NCBI GenBank assembly: GCA_022448005.1
Contig: JAKUTK010000039.1
Location: forward strand, 1-45,292
DNA length: 45,292 nucleotides
Direction: 5' to 3'
DNA from: Pseudomonas sp.
GTDB lineage: Bacteria; Pseudomonadota; Gammaproteobacteria; Pseudomonadales; Pseudomonadaceae
Under the pieces are notes generated by a model. It saw only the letters and a program-made list of their open reading frames with translations, ran no database searches and was not told where the DNA came from. Below are positions 1 through 9,686 of this stretch, one piece after another. A program made the position numbers and the translations under genes. Position 1 is the stretch's first letter. Every line of letters begins with the position of its first letter.

Positions 1-1100
1 TCGAGATTGATATCGTCGTCGAGCTTATCGGGGGCTATACGTTAGCCCGTGAACTGGTGCTCAAGGCCATTGAGAACGGCAAGCATGTGGTCACGGCAAA
101 CAAGGCGCTGATCGCCGTGCACGGCAACGAGATCTTTGCCAGGGCGCGTGAGAAGGGCGTCATCGTAGCCTTCGAAGCTTCGGTTGCCGGCGGTATCCCA
201 ATCATCAAGGCCATCCGCGAAGGGCTGGCGGGTAACCAGATCAATTGGCTCGCCGGAATCATCAACGGAACCGGTAACTTCATTCTTACTGAGATGCGGG
301 AGAAAGGCCGGACCTTCGAGGACGTACTGAAGGAGGCTCAGGAGCTCGGTTATGCAGAGACTGATCCGACCTTCGACGTCGAAGGCATAGACGCCGCCCA
401 TAAGCTGACCATCCTTGCCTCTATTGCCTTCGGCGTGCCGCTGCAGTTCGATAAAGCCTACACCGAAGGCATCTCCAAGCTGACCACGGCTGACGTCAAC
501 TACGCCGAGGCGCTGGGCTACCGCATCAAGCACTTGGGCGTCGCGCGCAGCACTGCCTCGGGAATCGAACTGCGTGTCCACCCGACGCTGATCCCGGCTG
601 ACCGCCTGATCGCCAACGTCAATGGCGTGATGAACGCGGTCATGGTCAACGGTGATGCCGTCGGCTCGACCCTTTACTACGGCGCCGGTGCCGGTATGGA
701 GCCCACGGCTTCGGCTGTGGTGGCGGACCTGGTGGATGTGGCCCGTGCGCTGACCACCGATCCGAACAACCGCGTCCCACACCTGGCCTTTCAGCCGGAT
801 TCGCTCTCTGCTCATCCGATTCTGCCGATCGGCGCTTGCGAAAGCGCCTATTACCTACGCATCCAGGCCAAGGATCGCCCGGGCGTGTTGGCTCAGGTCG
901 CCACTATTCTGTCGGAGCGTGGTATCAATATCGAATCGATCATGCAGAAGGAAGCCGAGGAGCAAGACGGGCTGGTCCCGGTCATCCTGGTCACGCATCG
1001 AGTGGTCGAGCAGCGGATCGACGATGCCATCGCAGCACTTGAAGCGCTTGCCGACGTGGTGGGCAACGTGGTGCGGATTCGTGTCGAGCAATTGAACTAA
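1..1100 (+). CDS. hom: Homoserine dehydrogenase, C-terminal part (5' end outside window)
   Basis: Homoserine dehydrogenase reduces aspartate semialdehyde to homoserine with NAD(P)H, the branch point to threonine and methionine. The reading frame is open from base 3 to the TAA at 1098-1100 and the start lies upstream of the window. The visible part begins in the nucleotide-binding domain (VVELIGGYTLARELVLKAI, then HVVTANKALIA). It continues through the catalytic domain (GIINGTGNFILTEM; GYAETDPTFDVEGIDAAHKL, with the conserved Asp/Lys region). It ends in an ACT domain (YYLRIQAKDRPGVLAQVATI), which in this family usually mediates threonine feedback. thrC follows after 59 bp, so the two are probably one operon. 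Identification is firm; only the N-terminal residues are missing. Confidence 0.96.
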   Translation, partial: EIDIVVELIGGYTLARELVLKAIENGKHVVTANKALIAVHGNEIFARAREKGVIVAFEASVAGGIPIIKAIREGLAGNQINWLAGIINGTGNFILTEMREKGRTFEDVLKEAQELGYAETDPTFDVEGIDAAHKLTILASIAFGVPLQFDKAYTEGISKLTTADVNYAEALGYRIKHLGVARSTASGIELRVHPTLIPADRLIANVNGVMNAVMVNGDAVGSTLYYGAGAGMEPTASAVVADLVDVARALTTDPNNRVPHLAFQPDSLSAHPILPIGACESAYYLRIQAKDRPGVLAQVATILSERGINIESIMQKEAEEQDGLVPVILVTHRVVEQRIDDAIAALEALADVVGNVVRIRVEQLN

Positions 1101-1159
1101 CTCAGCAACGTTGGGCTGCTCAGGCGGCCCGCAGTCAGCGACCAACGTAGGTTTGAACA

Positions 1160-2569
1160 ATGCGCTACATCAGTACCCGTGGCCAGGCGCCCGCCCTGAA
1201 TTTCGAAGATGTGCTGCTTGCCGGCTTGGCCAGTGACGGCGGTCTATACGTGCCGGAAAACCTGCCGCGCTTCACCGTCGAAGAAATCGCATCCTGGTCT
1301 GGGCTGCCCTACCACGAGCTGGCGTTCAAGGTGATGCGCCCGTTTGTTACCGGCAGCATTCCGGATGCTGACTTCAAGCAAATTCTGGAAGAAACCTACG
1401 GCGTGTTTGCCCATAGCGCGGTCGCACCGCTGCGCCAGCTGGACAGCAACGAGTGGGTACTCGAGCTCTTCCATGGCCCGACTCTGGCGTTCAAGGACTT
1501 CGCCCTCCAGTTGCTAGGTCGGCTGCTCGACTATGTGCTGGCCAAGCGCGGTGAGCGCGTAGTGATTATCGGCGCCACATCGGGCGATACCGGCTCGGCG
1601 GCCATCGAAGGCTGCCGTCGTTGCGACAACGTGGATATCTTCATCCTCCACCCGCACAACCGGGTCTCCGAAGTGCAGCGTCGGCAGATGACGACCATCT
1701 TCGGCGACAACATCCACAACATCGCCATTGAAGGCAACTTCGATGACTGCCAGGAAATGGTCAAGGACAGCTTCGCTGACCAAGGCTTCCTCAAGGGCAC
1801 GCGGCTGGTAGCGGTCAACTCGATCAACTGGGCCCGGATCATGGCTCAGATTGTTTACTACTTCCATGCGGCGCTGCAGCTAGGCGGCCCGGCCCGTTCG
1901 GTGGCGTTTTCCGTTCCGACCGGCAACTTCGGCGATATCTTCGCCGGCTACCTGGCGCGCAACATGGGCCTGCCAATCAGCCAGCTGGTGGTGGCGACCA
2001 ACCGAAATGACATCCTCCACCGTTTCATGAGTGGCAACCGCTACGACAAGGACACACTGCACCCGTCGCTGTCGCCGTCCATGGACATCATGGTGTCCTC
2101 AAACTTCGAGCGTTTGCTGTTCGATTTGCACGGCCGTAACGGCGCTGCGGTCGCCGAGCTGATGAGTGCATTCAAGGCCAGCGGCAAGCTGTCAGTCGAG
2201 GAGGAGCGCTGGGTTGAGGCACGCAAGCTGTTCGATTCGCTGGCCGTAGACGACGCACAGACCTGCAAGACTATCGCCGAGGTGTTCACCAAGACCGGCG
2301 AGCTGCTCGATCCGCACACGGCGATCGGCGTCTATGCTGCGCGCGAGTGTCGCCGCAGTCTGGCGACACCAATGGTTACACTGGGAACTGCCCATCCGGT
2401 CAAGTTTCCTGAAGCGGTGGAGAAGGCCGGGGTTGGCAAGGCGCTGGAATTGCCGGCGCATCTGGCTGACCTGTTCGAGCGTCCGGAGCGTTGCACTGTG
2501 CTGAAGAACGATCTGAAAGCCATGCAGGCGTTCGTCAGCGAGCATGGCAATCGCGGCAAGCCGCTGTAA
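1160..2569 (+). CDS. thrC: Threonine synthase
   Basis: This PLP enzyme converts O-phosphohomoserine to threonine and phosphate, the last step of threonine synthesis. The 469-residue length fits the long proteobacterial class. The N-terminus MRYISTRGQAPALNFEDVLL and the segment LASDGGLYVPENLP are typical. HGPTLAFKDFALQ holds the PLP-binding lysine, GATSGDTGSAAIEG the cofactor-phosphate region, and SVPTGNFGDIFAGYLA a second family signature. It lies 59 bp after hom in the same direction and is closed by a strong hairpin at 2581-2622. No attenuator or leader peptide is visible in the hom-thrC spacer. Confidence 0.97.
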   Translation: MRYISTRGQAPALNFEDVLLAGLASDGGLYVPENLPRFTVEEIASWSGLPYHELAFKVMRPFVTGSIPDADFKQILEETYGVFAHSAVAPLRQLDSNEWVLELFHGPTLAFKDFALQLLGRLLDYVLAKRGERVVIIGATSGDTGSAAIEGCRRCDNVDIFILHPHNRVSEVQRRQMTTIFGDNIHNIAIEGNFDDCQEMVKDSFADQGFLKGTRLVAVNSINWARIMAQIVYYFHAALQLGGPARSVAFSVPTGNFGDIFAGYLARNMGLPISQLVVATNRNDILHRFMSGNRYDKDTLHPSLSPSMDIMVSSNFERLLFDLHGRNGAAVAELMSAFKASGKLSVEEERWVEARKLFDSLAVDDAQTCKTIAEVFTKTGELLDPHTAIGVYAARECRRSLATPMVTLGTAHPVKFPEAVEKAGVGKALELPAHLADLFERPERCTVLKNDLKAMQAFVSEHGNRGKPL

Positions 2570-2580
2570 GCGACTAGCAG

Positions 2581-2622
2581 TAACGAAAAAAGGCCAGTCT
2601 CACGACTGGCCTTTTTTCGTTA
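2581..2622. terminator. Bidirectional rho-independent terminator between thrC and rnt
   Basis: A perfect 19-bp inverted repeat (2581-2599 and 2604-2622) has a 4-nt loop. Each arm has a six-base A or T run outside a GC-rich core (GGCCAGTC / GACTGGCC). It therefore reads as stem plus U-tract in both directions and serves the convergent thrC (+) and rnt (-) genes. Confidence 0.92.
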
Positions 2623-2644
2623 CGGGCGAAGAACGCTGCCGAGA

Positions 2645-3319
2645 TTACTCGTCGAACTCTTCCCAGCCGCCCATTTCCCTCCAGCGATTGACGATGCCGC
2701 AGAACAGCTCGGCGGTCTTTTCTGTGTCATAACGCGCAGAGTGTGCTTCGCGCCCGTCAAAGTCGATGCCGGCTGCCTGGCAAGCTTTTGCGAGAACGGT
2801 CTGCCCGTAGGCGAGGCCGGCCAGCGTTGCGGTGTCGAAGCTGGAGAACGGGTGAAACGGATTACGCTTGATGTCGCAGCGGGCAATCGCCGCGTTCAGA
2901 AAGCCGAGATCGAAGCTGCTGTTGTGACCGACCAGAATGGCGCGTTTGCAGCCGGCTGACTTTACCGCTTTGCGCACGCTGCGGATGATCTCGTTCATCG
3001 CCTGCGATTCGGGGACCGCCATGCGCAGCGGGTGGTCGAGCTTGATGCCGGTGAATTCCAGGGCGGCAGCCTCGATATTGGCGCCGGCGAAGGGTTCGAC
3101 ACGGAAGAAAAGCGTGTCCTGCGGGTAAAGCAGACCTTGCTCGTCCATGCCGATGGTCACGGCGGCGATTTCCAGCAGTGCGTCTGTGGCGCAGTTGAAT
3201 CCGCCGCACTCCACATCAACAACGACTGGCAGGAAGCCGCGAAAGCGTCTCGCCATCGGCGAGCGCGGCTTGCCAGGTTGGTTGCCTTCCAGCTCGTCGT
3301 CAAACTGATCGTCGCTCAT
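2645..3319 (-). CDS. rnt: Ribonuclease T
   Basis: This DEDDh 3'-5' exoribonuclease trims tRNA and stable RNA 3' ends and also acts on single-stranded DNA. The protein is 224 residues from the ATG at 3317-3319. The frame is open 31 codons further upstream into pyrC, but the ATG at 3319 overlaps the pyrC stop as ATGA, the usual coupled arrangement. Catalytic motifs are visible: [11 protein letters not shown] (ExoI Asp and Glu), [16 protein letters not shown] (ExoII Asp) and [15 protein letters not shown] (ExoIII His and Asp). The N-terminus is acidic ([13 protein letters not shown]). It is the downstream gene of a pyrC-rnt unit. Confidence 0.95.
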   Translation of the reverse strand: MSDDQFDDELEGNQPGKPRSPMARRFRGFLPVVVDVECGGFNCATDALLEIAAVTIGMDEQGLLYPQDTLFFRVEPFAGANIEAAALEFTGIKLDHPLRMAVPESQAMNEIIRSVRKAVKSAGCKRAILVGHNSSFDLGFLNAAIARCDIKRNPFHPFSSFDTATLAGLAYGQTVLAKACQAAGIDFDGREAHSARYDTEKTAELFCGIVNRWREMGGWEEFDE

Positions 3320-4359
3320 GCTTCTGCCTCCAACCGCCACTGCAGGGTTTCGCCCGCACGCAAGGGCACGACATTGTGCTCTCCGAACGGCAGGTTGGCC
3401 GGCGCGCTCCAAGACTTGCGGATCAGGGTGATGGTATCGGTGTTGCGTGGCAGACCATAGAAATCGGCGCCGAAGTGGCTGGCAAAGGCTTCCAGACGAT
3501 TCAGTGCGCCGCGCTGCTCAAAGGCCTCGGCATAGAGTTCGATCGCAGCGAACGCGGTGTAGCAACCGGCGCAACCACAGGCGTTTTCCTTGGCATGCTG
3601 GGCATGCGGCGCCGAGTCGGTGCCGAGAAAGAACTTCGGATTGCCGCTGGTAGCCGCATCGAGCAGCGCTTCCTGGTGAACGTTGCGCTTGAGAATGGGC
3701 AAACAGAAAAAGTGAGGGCGGATGCCGCCGACCAACATGTGGTTGCGGTTGTAGAGCAAGTGATGAGCCGTGATGGTTGCCCCGACATTGCTGCTGGCAG
3801 CCTCGACGAACTGCACGGCGTCGCGCGTCGTGATGTGCTCGAATACCACCTGGAGACTGGGGAAGTGCTCGGTGACGCGGCTGAGCTGCTCATCGATGAA
3901 GTATTTTTCGCGATCGAAGATGTCGATTTCCGAGCGCGTCACTTCGCCATGGACCAACAACGGCAAGCCAACCTCGGCCATGGTCTCGAGCACCGGGAAG
4001 ATGTTGTCGATTCGGGTAACGCCGGATGCCGAATTGGTCGTGGCGCCGGCCGGATAGAGCTTGGCAGCGAACACATAGCCGCTGGCCTTGGCCGCGCGCA
4101 CATCCTCCGGCTGCGTGCCGTCAGTGAGGTAGAGCACCATTAGTGGCTCAAACGCGCTGCCAGCTGGGCGGGCTGCAAGAATGCGCTGGCGATAGCTGTC
4201 CGCCTCTGCTGCATTACGAACCGGTGGTACAAGGTTCGGCATGATGATCGCTCGTGCGAACTGGCGTGCGGCGTCCGCCACGGTGTGCGGCAGCGCTGCG
4301 CCGTCGCGCAGATGAATATGCCAATCGTCGGGGCGCAGTAGGGTCAGTCGGTCGGACAT
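3316..4359 (-). CDS. pyrC: Dihydroorotase, short (PyrC) type
   Basis: Dihydroorotase cyclises N-carbamoyl-aspartate to dihydroorotate in pyrimidine synthesis. The 347 residues match the E. coli-type class I enzyme. [13 protein letters not shown] supplies the first two metal-binding His, [14 protein letters not shown] the carboxylated bridging Lys, and LVHGEVT and [10 protein letters not shown] further metal His. [15 protein letters not shown] contains the catalytic Asp. The stop overlaps the rnt start by 4 bp, so the two genes are translationally coupled. It is divergent from motY across about 180 bp. Confidence 0.97.
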   Translation of the reverse strand: MSDRLTLLRPDDWHIHLRDGAALPHTVADAARQFARAIIMPNLVPPVRNAAEADSYRQRILAARPAGSAFEPLMVLYLTDGTQPEDVRAAKASGYVFAAKLYPAGATTNSASGVTRIDNIFPVLETMAEVGLPLLVHGEVTRSEIDIFDREKYFIDEQLSRVTEHFPSLQVVFEHITTRDAVQFVEAASSNVGATITAHHLLYNRNHMLVGGIRPHFFCLPILKRNVHQEALLDAATSGNPKFFLGTDSAPHAQHAKENACGCAGCYTAFAAIELYAEAFEQRGALNRLEAFASHFGADFYGLPRNTDTITLIRKSWSAPANLPFGEHNVVPLRAGETLQWRLEAEA

Positions 4360-4483
4360 GCGGATTTCCAGGCGGTAAAACGTGCGGGAATGCTACCGGA
4401 AACGCGGGAAAAAATCGCCGCAGGCGGGACTTCAGGCCGAAACGAGTGGCGGGCGCGCTGGCGTCAGTTAGGCCGCGGCGGGT

Positions 4484-4510
4484 TCAAGTTTTCGGGGTAG
4501 GCACCGATAC
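4484..4510 (+). promoter_or_regulatory. Sigma-28 (FliA) flagellar promoter for motY
   Basis: TCAAGTTT (4484-4491), an 11-nt spacer and ACCGATAC (4503-4510) closely match the sigma-28 consensus TAAAGTTT-N11-GCCGATAA. Transcription should begin near 4516-4518. This is only a few bases before the upstream ATG at 4520 and favours the GTG at 4544 as the real motY start. FliA control of a stator-associated motility gene is biologically expected. Confidence 0.85.
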
Positions 4511-4543
4511 CCCGGTTGAATGTCGTTCACCGTGGAGCCCTAC

Positions 4544-5437
4544 GTGCGCTTGCGCCTTCTTGTGATTGCCTGTCTGTTGGCTTCCCCAGCCAATGCCCTC
4601 ACGTTCCAGACTCGTCTGGAGCGTGCGCAGTGGCAGGTGGAAGGCGATCAGTTCGAGTGTCGGTTAACGCAGCCGGTCGCAGGGTTTGGATCGGGTGAGT
4701 TCGTACGGCGAGCGGGCGAGCAACCGACTTTCCGCTTGCAGTCGCCGGATCGCTGGCTGGGCAACGGTTCAGCCACGCTGCTTGCTGCAGCCGCGCCCTG
4801 GCAGCCGAGCCGTGGCGATATCAATCTCGGATTGGTTTCCGTAGTCGGCGGCGATATTCCGTTCAACAGCACCTACCTCCAAGCCGGCCGCCTGTTGAGT
4901 GGTCTTCTCGAAGGCCGCAGCCCGGTGGTGCGTCACCGGACCCGGCTTGGTGGTGATGCGCTGGAGGTGCGGCTGTTGCCAGTGCGCTTTGGCAAAGCCT
5001 ATGAGGACTTTCGCAGCTGTGCGGCCAAGCTGCTGCCGGTCAACTTCGAGCAGATTCGCACCTCGCAGGTTGGATTTCCCGCCGGTGACGTCGCGCTCGA
5101 TGCGTTGGGCCAGGCCAAGCTCGACATCATTCTGCAATTTCTCAAGGCCGATCCCAGCGTCAACCGCATCCAGCTCGATGGCCACTCCGATAACAGCGGC
5201 AACCGGCTGACCAATCGCGACCTGTCCCGTCGCCGGGCGCTGGCGGTCGAAGAGTATCTGATCGGCAATGGGGTCCCTAAGGAACAGATAACGCTGCGCT
5301 TTCACGGCGAACGCTACCCCATCGTTCCCAACAGCAGCGAGGCCAACCGGGCCAAGAACCGGCGAGTAACTCTGCGTTTGGAGCGCGGCCCGGCGACCAC
5401 CACCGCGGCAGCGGAGGGCGGTACACCGTCGTCCTGA
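4544..5437 (+). CDS. motY: MotY-type OmpA-family flagellar stator protein
   Basis: MotY-like proteins form part of the periplasmic T-ring and hold stator units around the flagellar motor. From the GTG at 4544 the product is 297 residues with a signal peptide ([17 protein letters not shown], cleavage before LTFQT). A MotY N-terminal beta domain follows, then a C-terminal OmpA-like peptidoglycan-binding domain ([20 protein letters not shown] and [13 protein letters not shown]). The GTG start is chosen because GGAG at 4534-4537 sits 6 nt upstream. The alternative ATG at 4520 has no ribosome site and lies almost at the predicted sigma-28 transcription start. It is flanked by pyrC and argG, as in P. 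aeruginosa from memory. Confidence 0.9.
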   Translation: MRLRLLVIACLLASPANALTFQTRLERAQWQVEGDQFECRLTQPVAGFGSGEFVRRAGEQPTFRLQSPDRWLGNGSATLLAAAAPWQPSRGDINLGLVSVVGGDIPFNSTYLQAGRLLSGLLEGRSPVVRHRTRLGGDALEVRLLPVRFGKAYEDFRSCAAKLLPVNFEQIRTSQVGFPAGDVALDALGQAKLDIILQFLKADPSVNRIQLDGHSDNSGNRLTNRDLSRRRALAVEEYLIGNGVPKEQITLRFHGERYPIVPNSSEANRAKNRRVTLRLERGPATTTAAAEGGTPSS

Positions 5438-5459
5438 AGGCGAGCGGCACTTACGCCCC

Positions 5460-5488
5460 TGTAAAACAAACGTCGCGACCAGTAGAAT
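5460..5488 (+). promoter_or_regulatory. Possible sigma-70 promoter of argG
   Basis: TAGAAT at 5483-5488 is a good -10. The hexamer 17 nt upstream (TGTAAA, 5460-5465) is a poor -35. Placement fits a leader of about 30 nt before argG. This is a pattern-only call. Confidence 0.3.
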
Positions 5489-5523
5489 CCCCGCTTTCCT
5501 TACAATCCCGGGAGTGGATGGCA

Positions 5524-6741
<1,218 letters not shown>

Positions 6742-6765
6742 TAGAGACTGCTACGCAGCCTGACC

Positions 6766-6792
6766 ATAACCCCGGCCGCGAGCCGGGGTTAT
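6766..6792 (+). terminator. GC-rich hairpin between argG and gloA
   Basis: The 11-bp perfect stem ATAACCCCGGC / GCCGGGGTTAT has a 5-nt loop and sits 25 bp after the argG stop. No clear T-run follows, so it may be a weak terminator or an mRNA 3'-stabilising hairpin. Confidence 0.5.
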
Positions 6793-6824
6793 GCTTTATG
6801 CACCGCTGATTAGGAGAGATACCC

Positions 6825-7217
6825 ATGAGACTGCTGCATACCATGCTGCGAGTGGGCGATATGGAGCGATCCATCGCCTTCTATACCGAAGTGCTGGGCA
6901 TGACGCTGCTGCGCCGCAAGGATTACCCGGAAGGCAAGTTCACCCTGGCATTTGTGGGCTACGGTGACGAAGCACATAACAGCGTGCTGGAGCTGACCCA
7001 CAACTGGGGCGTCGAGAAGTATGACCTGGGAGACGGTTACGGCCATATCGCGCTGGAGGTCGAAGACGTCTACAAAGCCTGCGAGGATATCCGTAGTCGA
7101 GGCGGCAAGATCACCCGCGAGCCGGGGCCGATGAAACATGGCACCAGCAGCCTGGCGTTCATCGAAGACCCGGATGGCTACAAGGTCGAGCTGCTGTCGC
7201 CCTCGCGACGCGACTGA
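6825..7217 (+). CDS. gloA: Lactoylglutathione lyase (glyoxalase I)
   Basis: Glyoxalase I isomerises the methylglyoxal-glutathione hemithioacetal to S-lactoylglutathione, detoxifying methylglyoxal in the cytoplasm. The 130 residues form two VOC beta-alpha-beta-beta-beta modules. The metal ligands expected in the family are visible: His in [12 protein letters not shown], Glu in [11 protein letters not shown], His in [12 protein letters not shown] and Glu in [11 protein letters not shown]. The short length without extra inserts suggests the Ni/Co-type bacterial enzyme rather than the Zn type. It is preceded by a good ribosome site (TAGGAGAG) and closed by the hairpin at 7227-7253. Confidence 0.95.
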   Translation: MRLLHTMLRVGDMERSIAFYTEVLGMTLLRRKDYPEGKFTLAFVGYGDEAHNSVLELTHNWGVEKYDLGDGYGHIALEVEDVYKACEDIRSRGGKITREPGPMKHGTSSLAFIEDPDGYKVELLSPSRRD

Positions 7218-7226
7218 TCCGGTGCA

Positions 7227-7253
7227 AAAAAGCCCCTGTGACGGGGCTTTTTC
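7227..7253. terminator. Bidirectional terminator after gloA
   Basis: A run of A, then AGCCCC (7232-7237) / GGGGCT (7244-7249) with a 6-nt loop, then a run of T. It lies between convergent gloA and the small minus-strand gene ending at 7257, and can serve both. Confidence 0.8.
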
Positions 7254-7256
7254 AGC

Positions 7257-7445
7257 TCAGAGGTCGAAGTCGAACTCGTTGAGTTGCTTCTGCAAACGAC
7301 GCTCTTCGAGCAGGTTGTCGATGATCCGGCGCTTGGTCAGGTTGGTCTTGGCGACTTCGACCGGGGTCTCTGCGCCATCGTCTTCGTCATCTGCGGCGAA
7401 GTCATCTTCAATCTGGATCTCTTCTTTCTCGGACACTTGTGTCAC
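7257..7445 (-). CDS. Small acidic conserved protein, PA3496-like
   Basis: This 62-residue protein has a strongly acidic first half (EKEEIQIEDDFAADDEDDG) and a basic helical second half (KTNLTKRRIIDNLLEERRLQ) ending in NEFDFDL. It has no signal peptide or membrane segment. From memory it resembles the small Pseudomonas protein PA3496, annotated in databases as a putative envelope integrity protein and also located next to nth. The basis for that name is not something I can check here. It follows nth by 100 bp in the same direction and shares the terminator at 7227-7253, so it may be the last gene of the rnf-nth transcript. The bipartite charge pattern argues for a real gene. Confidence 0.75.
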   Translation of the reverse strand: MTQVSEKEEIQIEDDFAADDEDDGAETPVEVAKTNLTKRRIIDNLLEERRLQKQLNEFDFDL

Positions 7446-7545
7446 TCCACGGCTAAGGCGCGCTGTTGGCGCACCTTATAGCGACAAAAGTGAAGGCCGT
7501 AAAAAAGATTTTTTCAATCAGGCGATAGGTTTTCTGTTTGGCGGC

Positions 7546-8184
7546 TCAATCGTCAGAGGTCTTGTGCTTGTATTCGCAGAGATCCTCGATACGGCAACTG
7601 CCGCATTGCGGCCTGCGCGCCTTGCAGACGTAGCGCCCGTGCAGGATCAGCCAGTGATGGGCGTCCAGGAGGTAATCCTTCGGCACGAATTTGACCAGTT
7701 TGCGCTCGACCTCGAGCACGTTCTTGCCGGGCGCAATTTTGGTGCGGTTGGCAACACGGAAGATGTGGGTGTCGACTGCCATGGTGAATTGGCGAAACGC
7801 CGTGTTCAGCACCACATTGGCCGTTTTGCGGCCAACGCCCGGTAGCGCCTCGAGGGCCTCACGGTTATCAGGCACCTGGCTGTCGTGTTGTTCGATCAGG
7901 ATGCGGCAGGTCTCAAGAACGTTCTTGGCTTTGCTTGGATAAAGCCCGATGGTCTTGATGTAGCTGCACAGGCCGTCATAGCCGAGCGCATAGATGGCCT
8001 CGGGGGTGTTGGCGACAGGGTAAAGTTTGGCCGTTGCCTTGTTGACGCCCACGTCGGTGGCCTGGGCCGATAGGATCACGGCAATCAAGAGCTCGAACGG
8101 AGTGCTGTAGGCCAGTTCGGTCTTCGGCTCCGGGTTGTCCTCATGAAACCGGCGGAAGATCTCCAGGCGTTTGGCCGCGTTCAT
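7546..8184 (-). CDS. nth: Endonuclease III (DNA glycosylase/AP lyase)
   Basis: Endonuclease III excises oxidised pyrimidines and nicks the abasic site. The protein has 212 residues. The helix-hairpin-helix LPGVGRKTANVVLN contains the catalytic Lys120, the catalytic Asp is in AVDTHIFRV (Asp138), and the 4Fe-4S cluster ligands are Cys187-X6-Cys194-X2-Cys197-X5-Cys203. It lies 20 bp after rnfE in the same direction, reproducing the rnf/rsx-nth linkage known in many gammaproteobacteria. The pairing is suggestive because both products carry iron-sulfur clusters and deal with oxidative stress, but no direct functional link is proven by position. Confidence 0.96.
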   Translation of the reverse strand: MNAAKRLEIFRRFHEDNPEPKTELAYSTPFELLIAVILSAQATDVGVNKATAKLYPVANTPEAIYALGYDGLCSYIKTIGLYPSKAKNVLETCRILIEQHDSQVPDNREALEALPGVGRKTANVVLNTAFRQFTMAVDTHIFRVANRTKIAPGKNVLEVERKLVKFVPKDYLLDAHHWLILHGRYVCKARRPQCGSCRIEDLCEYKHKTSDD

Positions 8185-8204
8185 TTACCGCGCTCCATTC
8201 GGCA

Positions 8205-8918
8205 TCATTCGATCACCCCGGTGACACGAACGCGGCGGCTCTGCACTGGCGTCTCTGCGTGCGTTGCCTTGGCGCGCTCAGCGAGGTGCTCGTCGATACG
8301 ATTCTTCAGGGCAATCAGCAGGCCGAGCACGATAAAGGCGCCCGGTGGCAGGATGGCCAACAGGAAGCCCTTGTAGTCGCTGAATAGCGTCAGCTGCCAG
8401 TCGCTGGCAATCGGGCCGAACAGCAAATGCATGTTGGCGAACACCGCACCGGTGCCAACCAGTTCGCGCACGCCACCCAGCACCACGAGGACCAGGGCGA
8501 ACCCGAGCCCCATGAGCAAGCCGTCAAAGCCCGCAATCAACGGATTATGCTTGGCGGCAAAACCGTCGGCACGGCCGAGGATGACGCAGTTGGTGGTGAT
8601 CAGCGGGATGAAAATGCCGAGTATCTGGTACAGCTCATAGGTATAGGCCTGCATGAGCAGCTCGATACAGGTTGTCAGTGCCGCGATGATCATCACGAAC
8701 GCGGGCAGGCGCACCGCAGTATTGACGACGCCCCGTACCAGCGACACGCCAACGTTCGAGCAGATCAGCACCAGGGCTGTGGCGAGCCCGAGCCCGAGCG
8801 CGTTGACCGCCGAGTTGCTCACGCCGAGCAGTGGGCACAGGCCAAGTAGCTGGACCAGTGCTGGATTGTTTTTCCACAGGCCGTTGACGCTCAGTTCGCG
8901 ATAGCTTGGATTGCTCAT
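8205..8918 (-). CDS. rnfE: Electron transport complex subunit RnfE/RsxE
   Basis: RnfE is an integral membrane subunit of the Rnf/Rsx complex, paired with RnfA and related to NqrD. The 237-residue protein has about six hydrophobic segments and the family motifs [13 protein letters not shown] near the N-terminus and [17 protein letters not shown] in the middle. The Cys in these two repeats is thought to hold a membrane-embedded Fe centre in the Nqr/Rnf family. The tail is hydrophilic and basic. Its start overlaps the rnfG stop by 4 bp. Confidence 0.95.
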   Translation of the reverse strand: MSNPSYRELSVNGLWKNNPALVQLLGLCPLLGVSNSAVNALGLGLATALVLICSNVGVSLVRGVVNTAVRLPAFVMIIAALTTCIELLMQAYTYELYQILGIFIPLITTNCVILGRADGFAAKHNPLIAGFDGLLMGLGFALVLVVLGGVRELVGTGAVFANMHLLFGPIASDWQLTLFSDYKGFLLAILPPGAFIVLGLLIALKNRIDEHLAERAKATHAETPVQSRRVRVTGVIE

Positions 8919-9685
8919 TGGGTTCGGCCTTTCTGCTCGGCTTGCGGATCGTTGGTCTGCAATGTGTCGCGGGTCGCAGCGGCGCCGGCCCGCGAGTGGG
9001 TAGTGACCTCGTCCGGCTCGACCTCATCTTCCAGCGCTGCTTCGGCTGCTATCGGCGCCCTGTCGGCAGCAAGCAGCTCCTGCTTGTGCGCTGCAAAGTA
9101 TTGTAGTGCCCGATGCACGGCGCCCACTACGGCCCGCGGCGTAATGGTGGCTCCGGCAAACTGGTCGAACTCGCCACGATCCTTTTTCACCGCCCAGCCT
9201 GACGCGTCTGGATCGCTCAGTGAGCGGTTTTCAAAGCTGCGTATCCAGGGGCTCTTGGCCAGTTCGATCTTGTCGCCCAAGCCGGGTGTTTCACGGTGCG
9301 CGACCACGCGAACGCCGGCGACTCGCCCGTCTGCCTGCACGCCTACCAGCAGCTGGATCGCACCGCTGTATCCGTCGGGTGCAATGGCTTGCAGGATCAC
9401 CGCGCTTGGCTGGCCGTTCTTCATCGCGACATAGGCCGGCATGGGCTGGCGAGTGCCAAGCAGCGGATCTTGCACCTGAACGCTGCTGTCGAGCAGCTGA
9501 TTGTCATAGCTGTCTCTAGGGAGGATCTCGTTGAGGGCCCGTAGCTGTGCGGCACGCTCCGAGGCTTGAATCCGTTCTGCCGTGAACTGCTGGAGCAGGG
9601 TCACGCCGCCAACGGTGAAAATCGCAAACAGGCCGAGCACCAGGCTGTTCTTGAGCATCGAGCGGCTGAGTTCAGGGATGATCAT
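8915..9685 (-). CDS. rnfG: Electron transport complex subunit RnfG/RsxG (flavoprotein)
   Basis: RnfG is a membrane-anchored flavoprotein with covalently bound FMN facing the periplasm. The 256 residues start with one transmembrane helix (about 12-32), followed by the FMN-binding domain. The flavinylation site is DQFAGAT (Thr180), matching the ApbE target pattern D-x-x-s/t-G-A-T with Ala at the variable position. [12 protein letters not shown] is a further family motif. The C-terminal 50 residues are Ala/Glu/Asp-rich with no recognised fold. It lies 1 bp after rnfD and overlaps rnfE by 4 bp. No apbE gene is in this window. Confidence 0.94.
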   Translation of the reverse strand: MIIPELSRSMLKNSLVLGLFAIFTVGGVTLLQQFTAERIQASERAAQLRALNEILPRDSYDNQLLDSSVQVQDPLLGTRQPMPAYVAMKNGQPSAVILQAIAPDGYSGAIQLLVGVQADGRVAGVRVVAHRETPGLGDKIELAKSPWIRSFENRSLSDPDASGWAVKKDRGEFDQFAGATITPRAVVGAVHRALQYFAAHKQELLAADRAPIAAEAALEDEVEPDEVTTHSRAGAAATRDTLQTNDPQAEQKGRTQ

Positions 9686-9686
9686 G

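Noticed and set aside
42-815. Long minus-strand open frame opposite hom
   Set aside because: Mirror frame of a high-GC gene; the plus strand encodes clear homoserine dehydrogenase motifs and the mirror product matches no family.
7497-7520. A-run/T-run hairpin upstream of the small acidic gene
   Set aside because: AAAAAA-GA-TTTTTT pairing only; too weak and GC-free to be a terminator.
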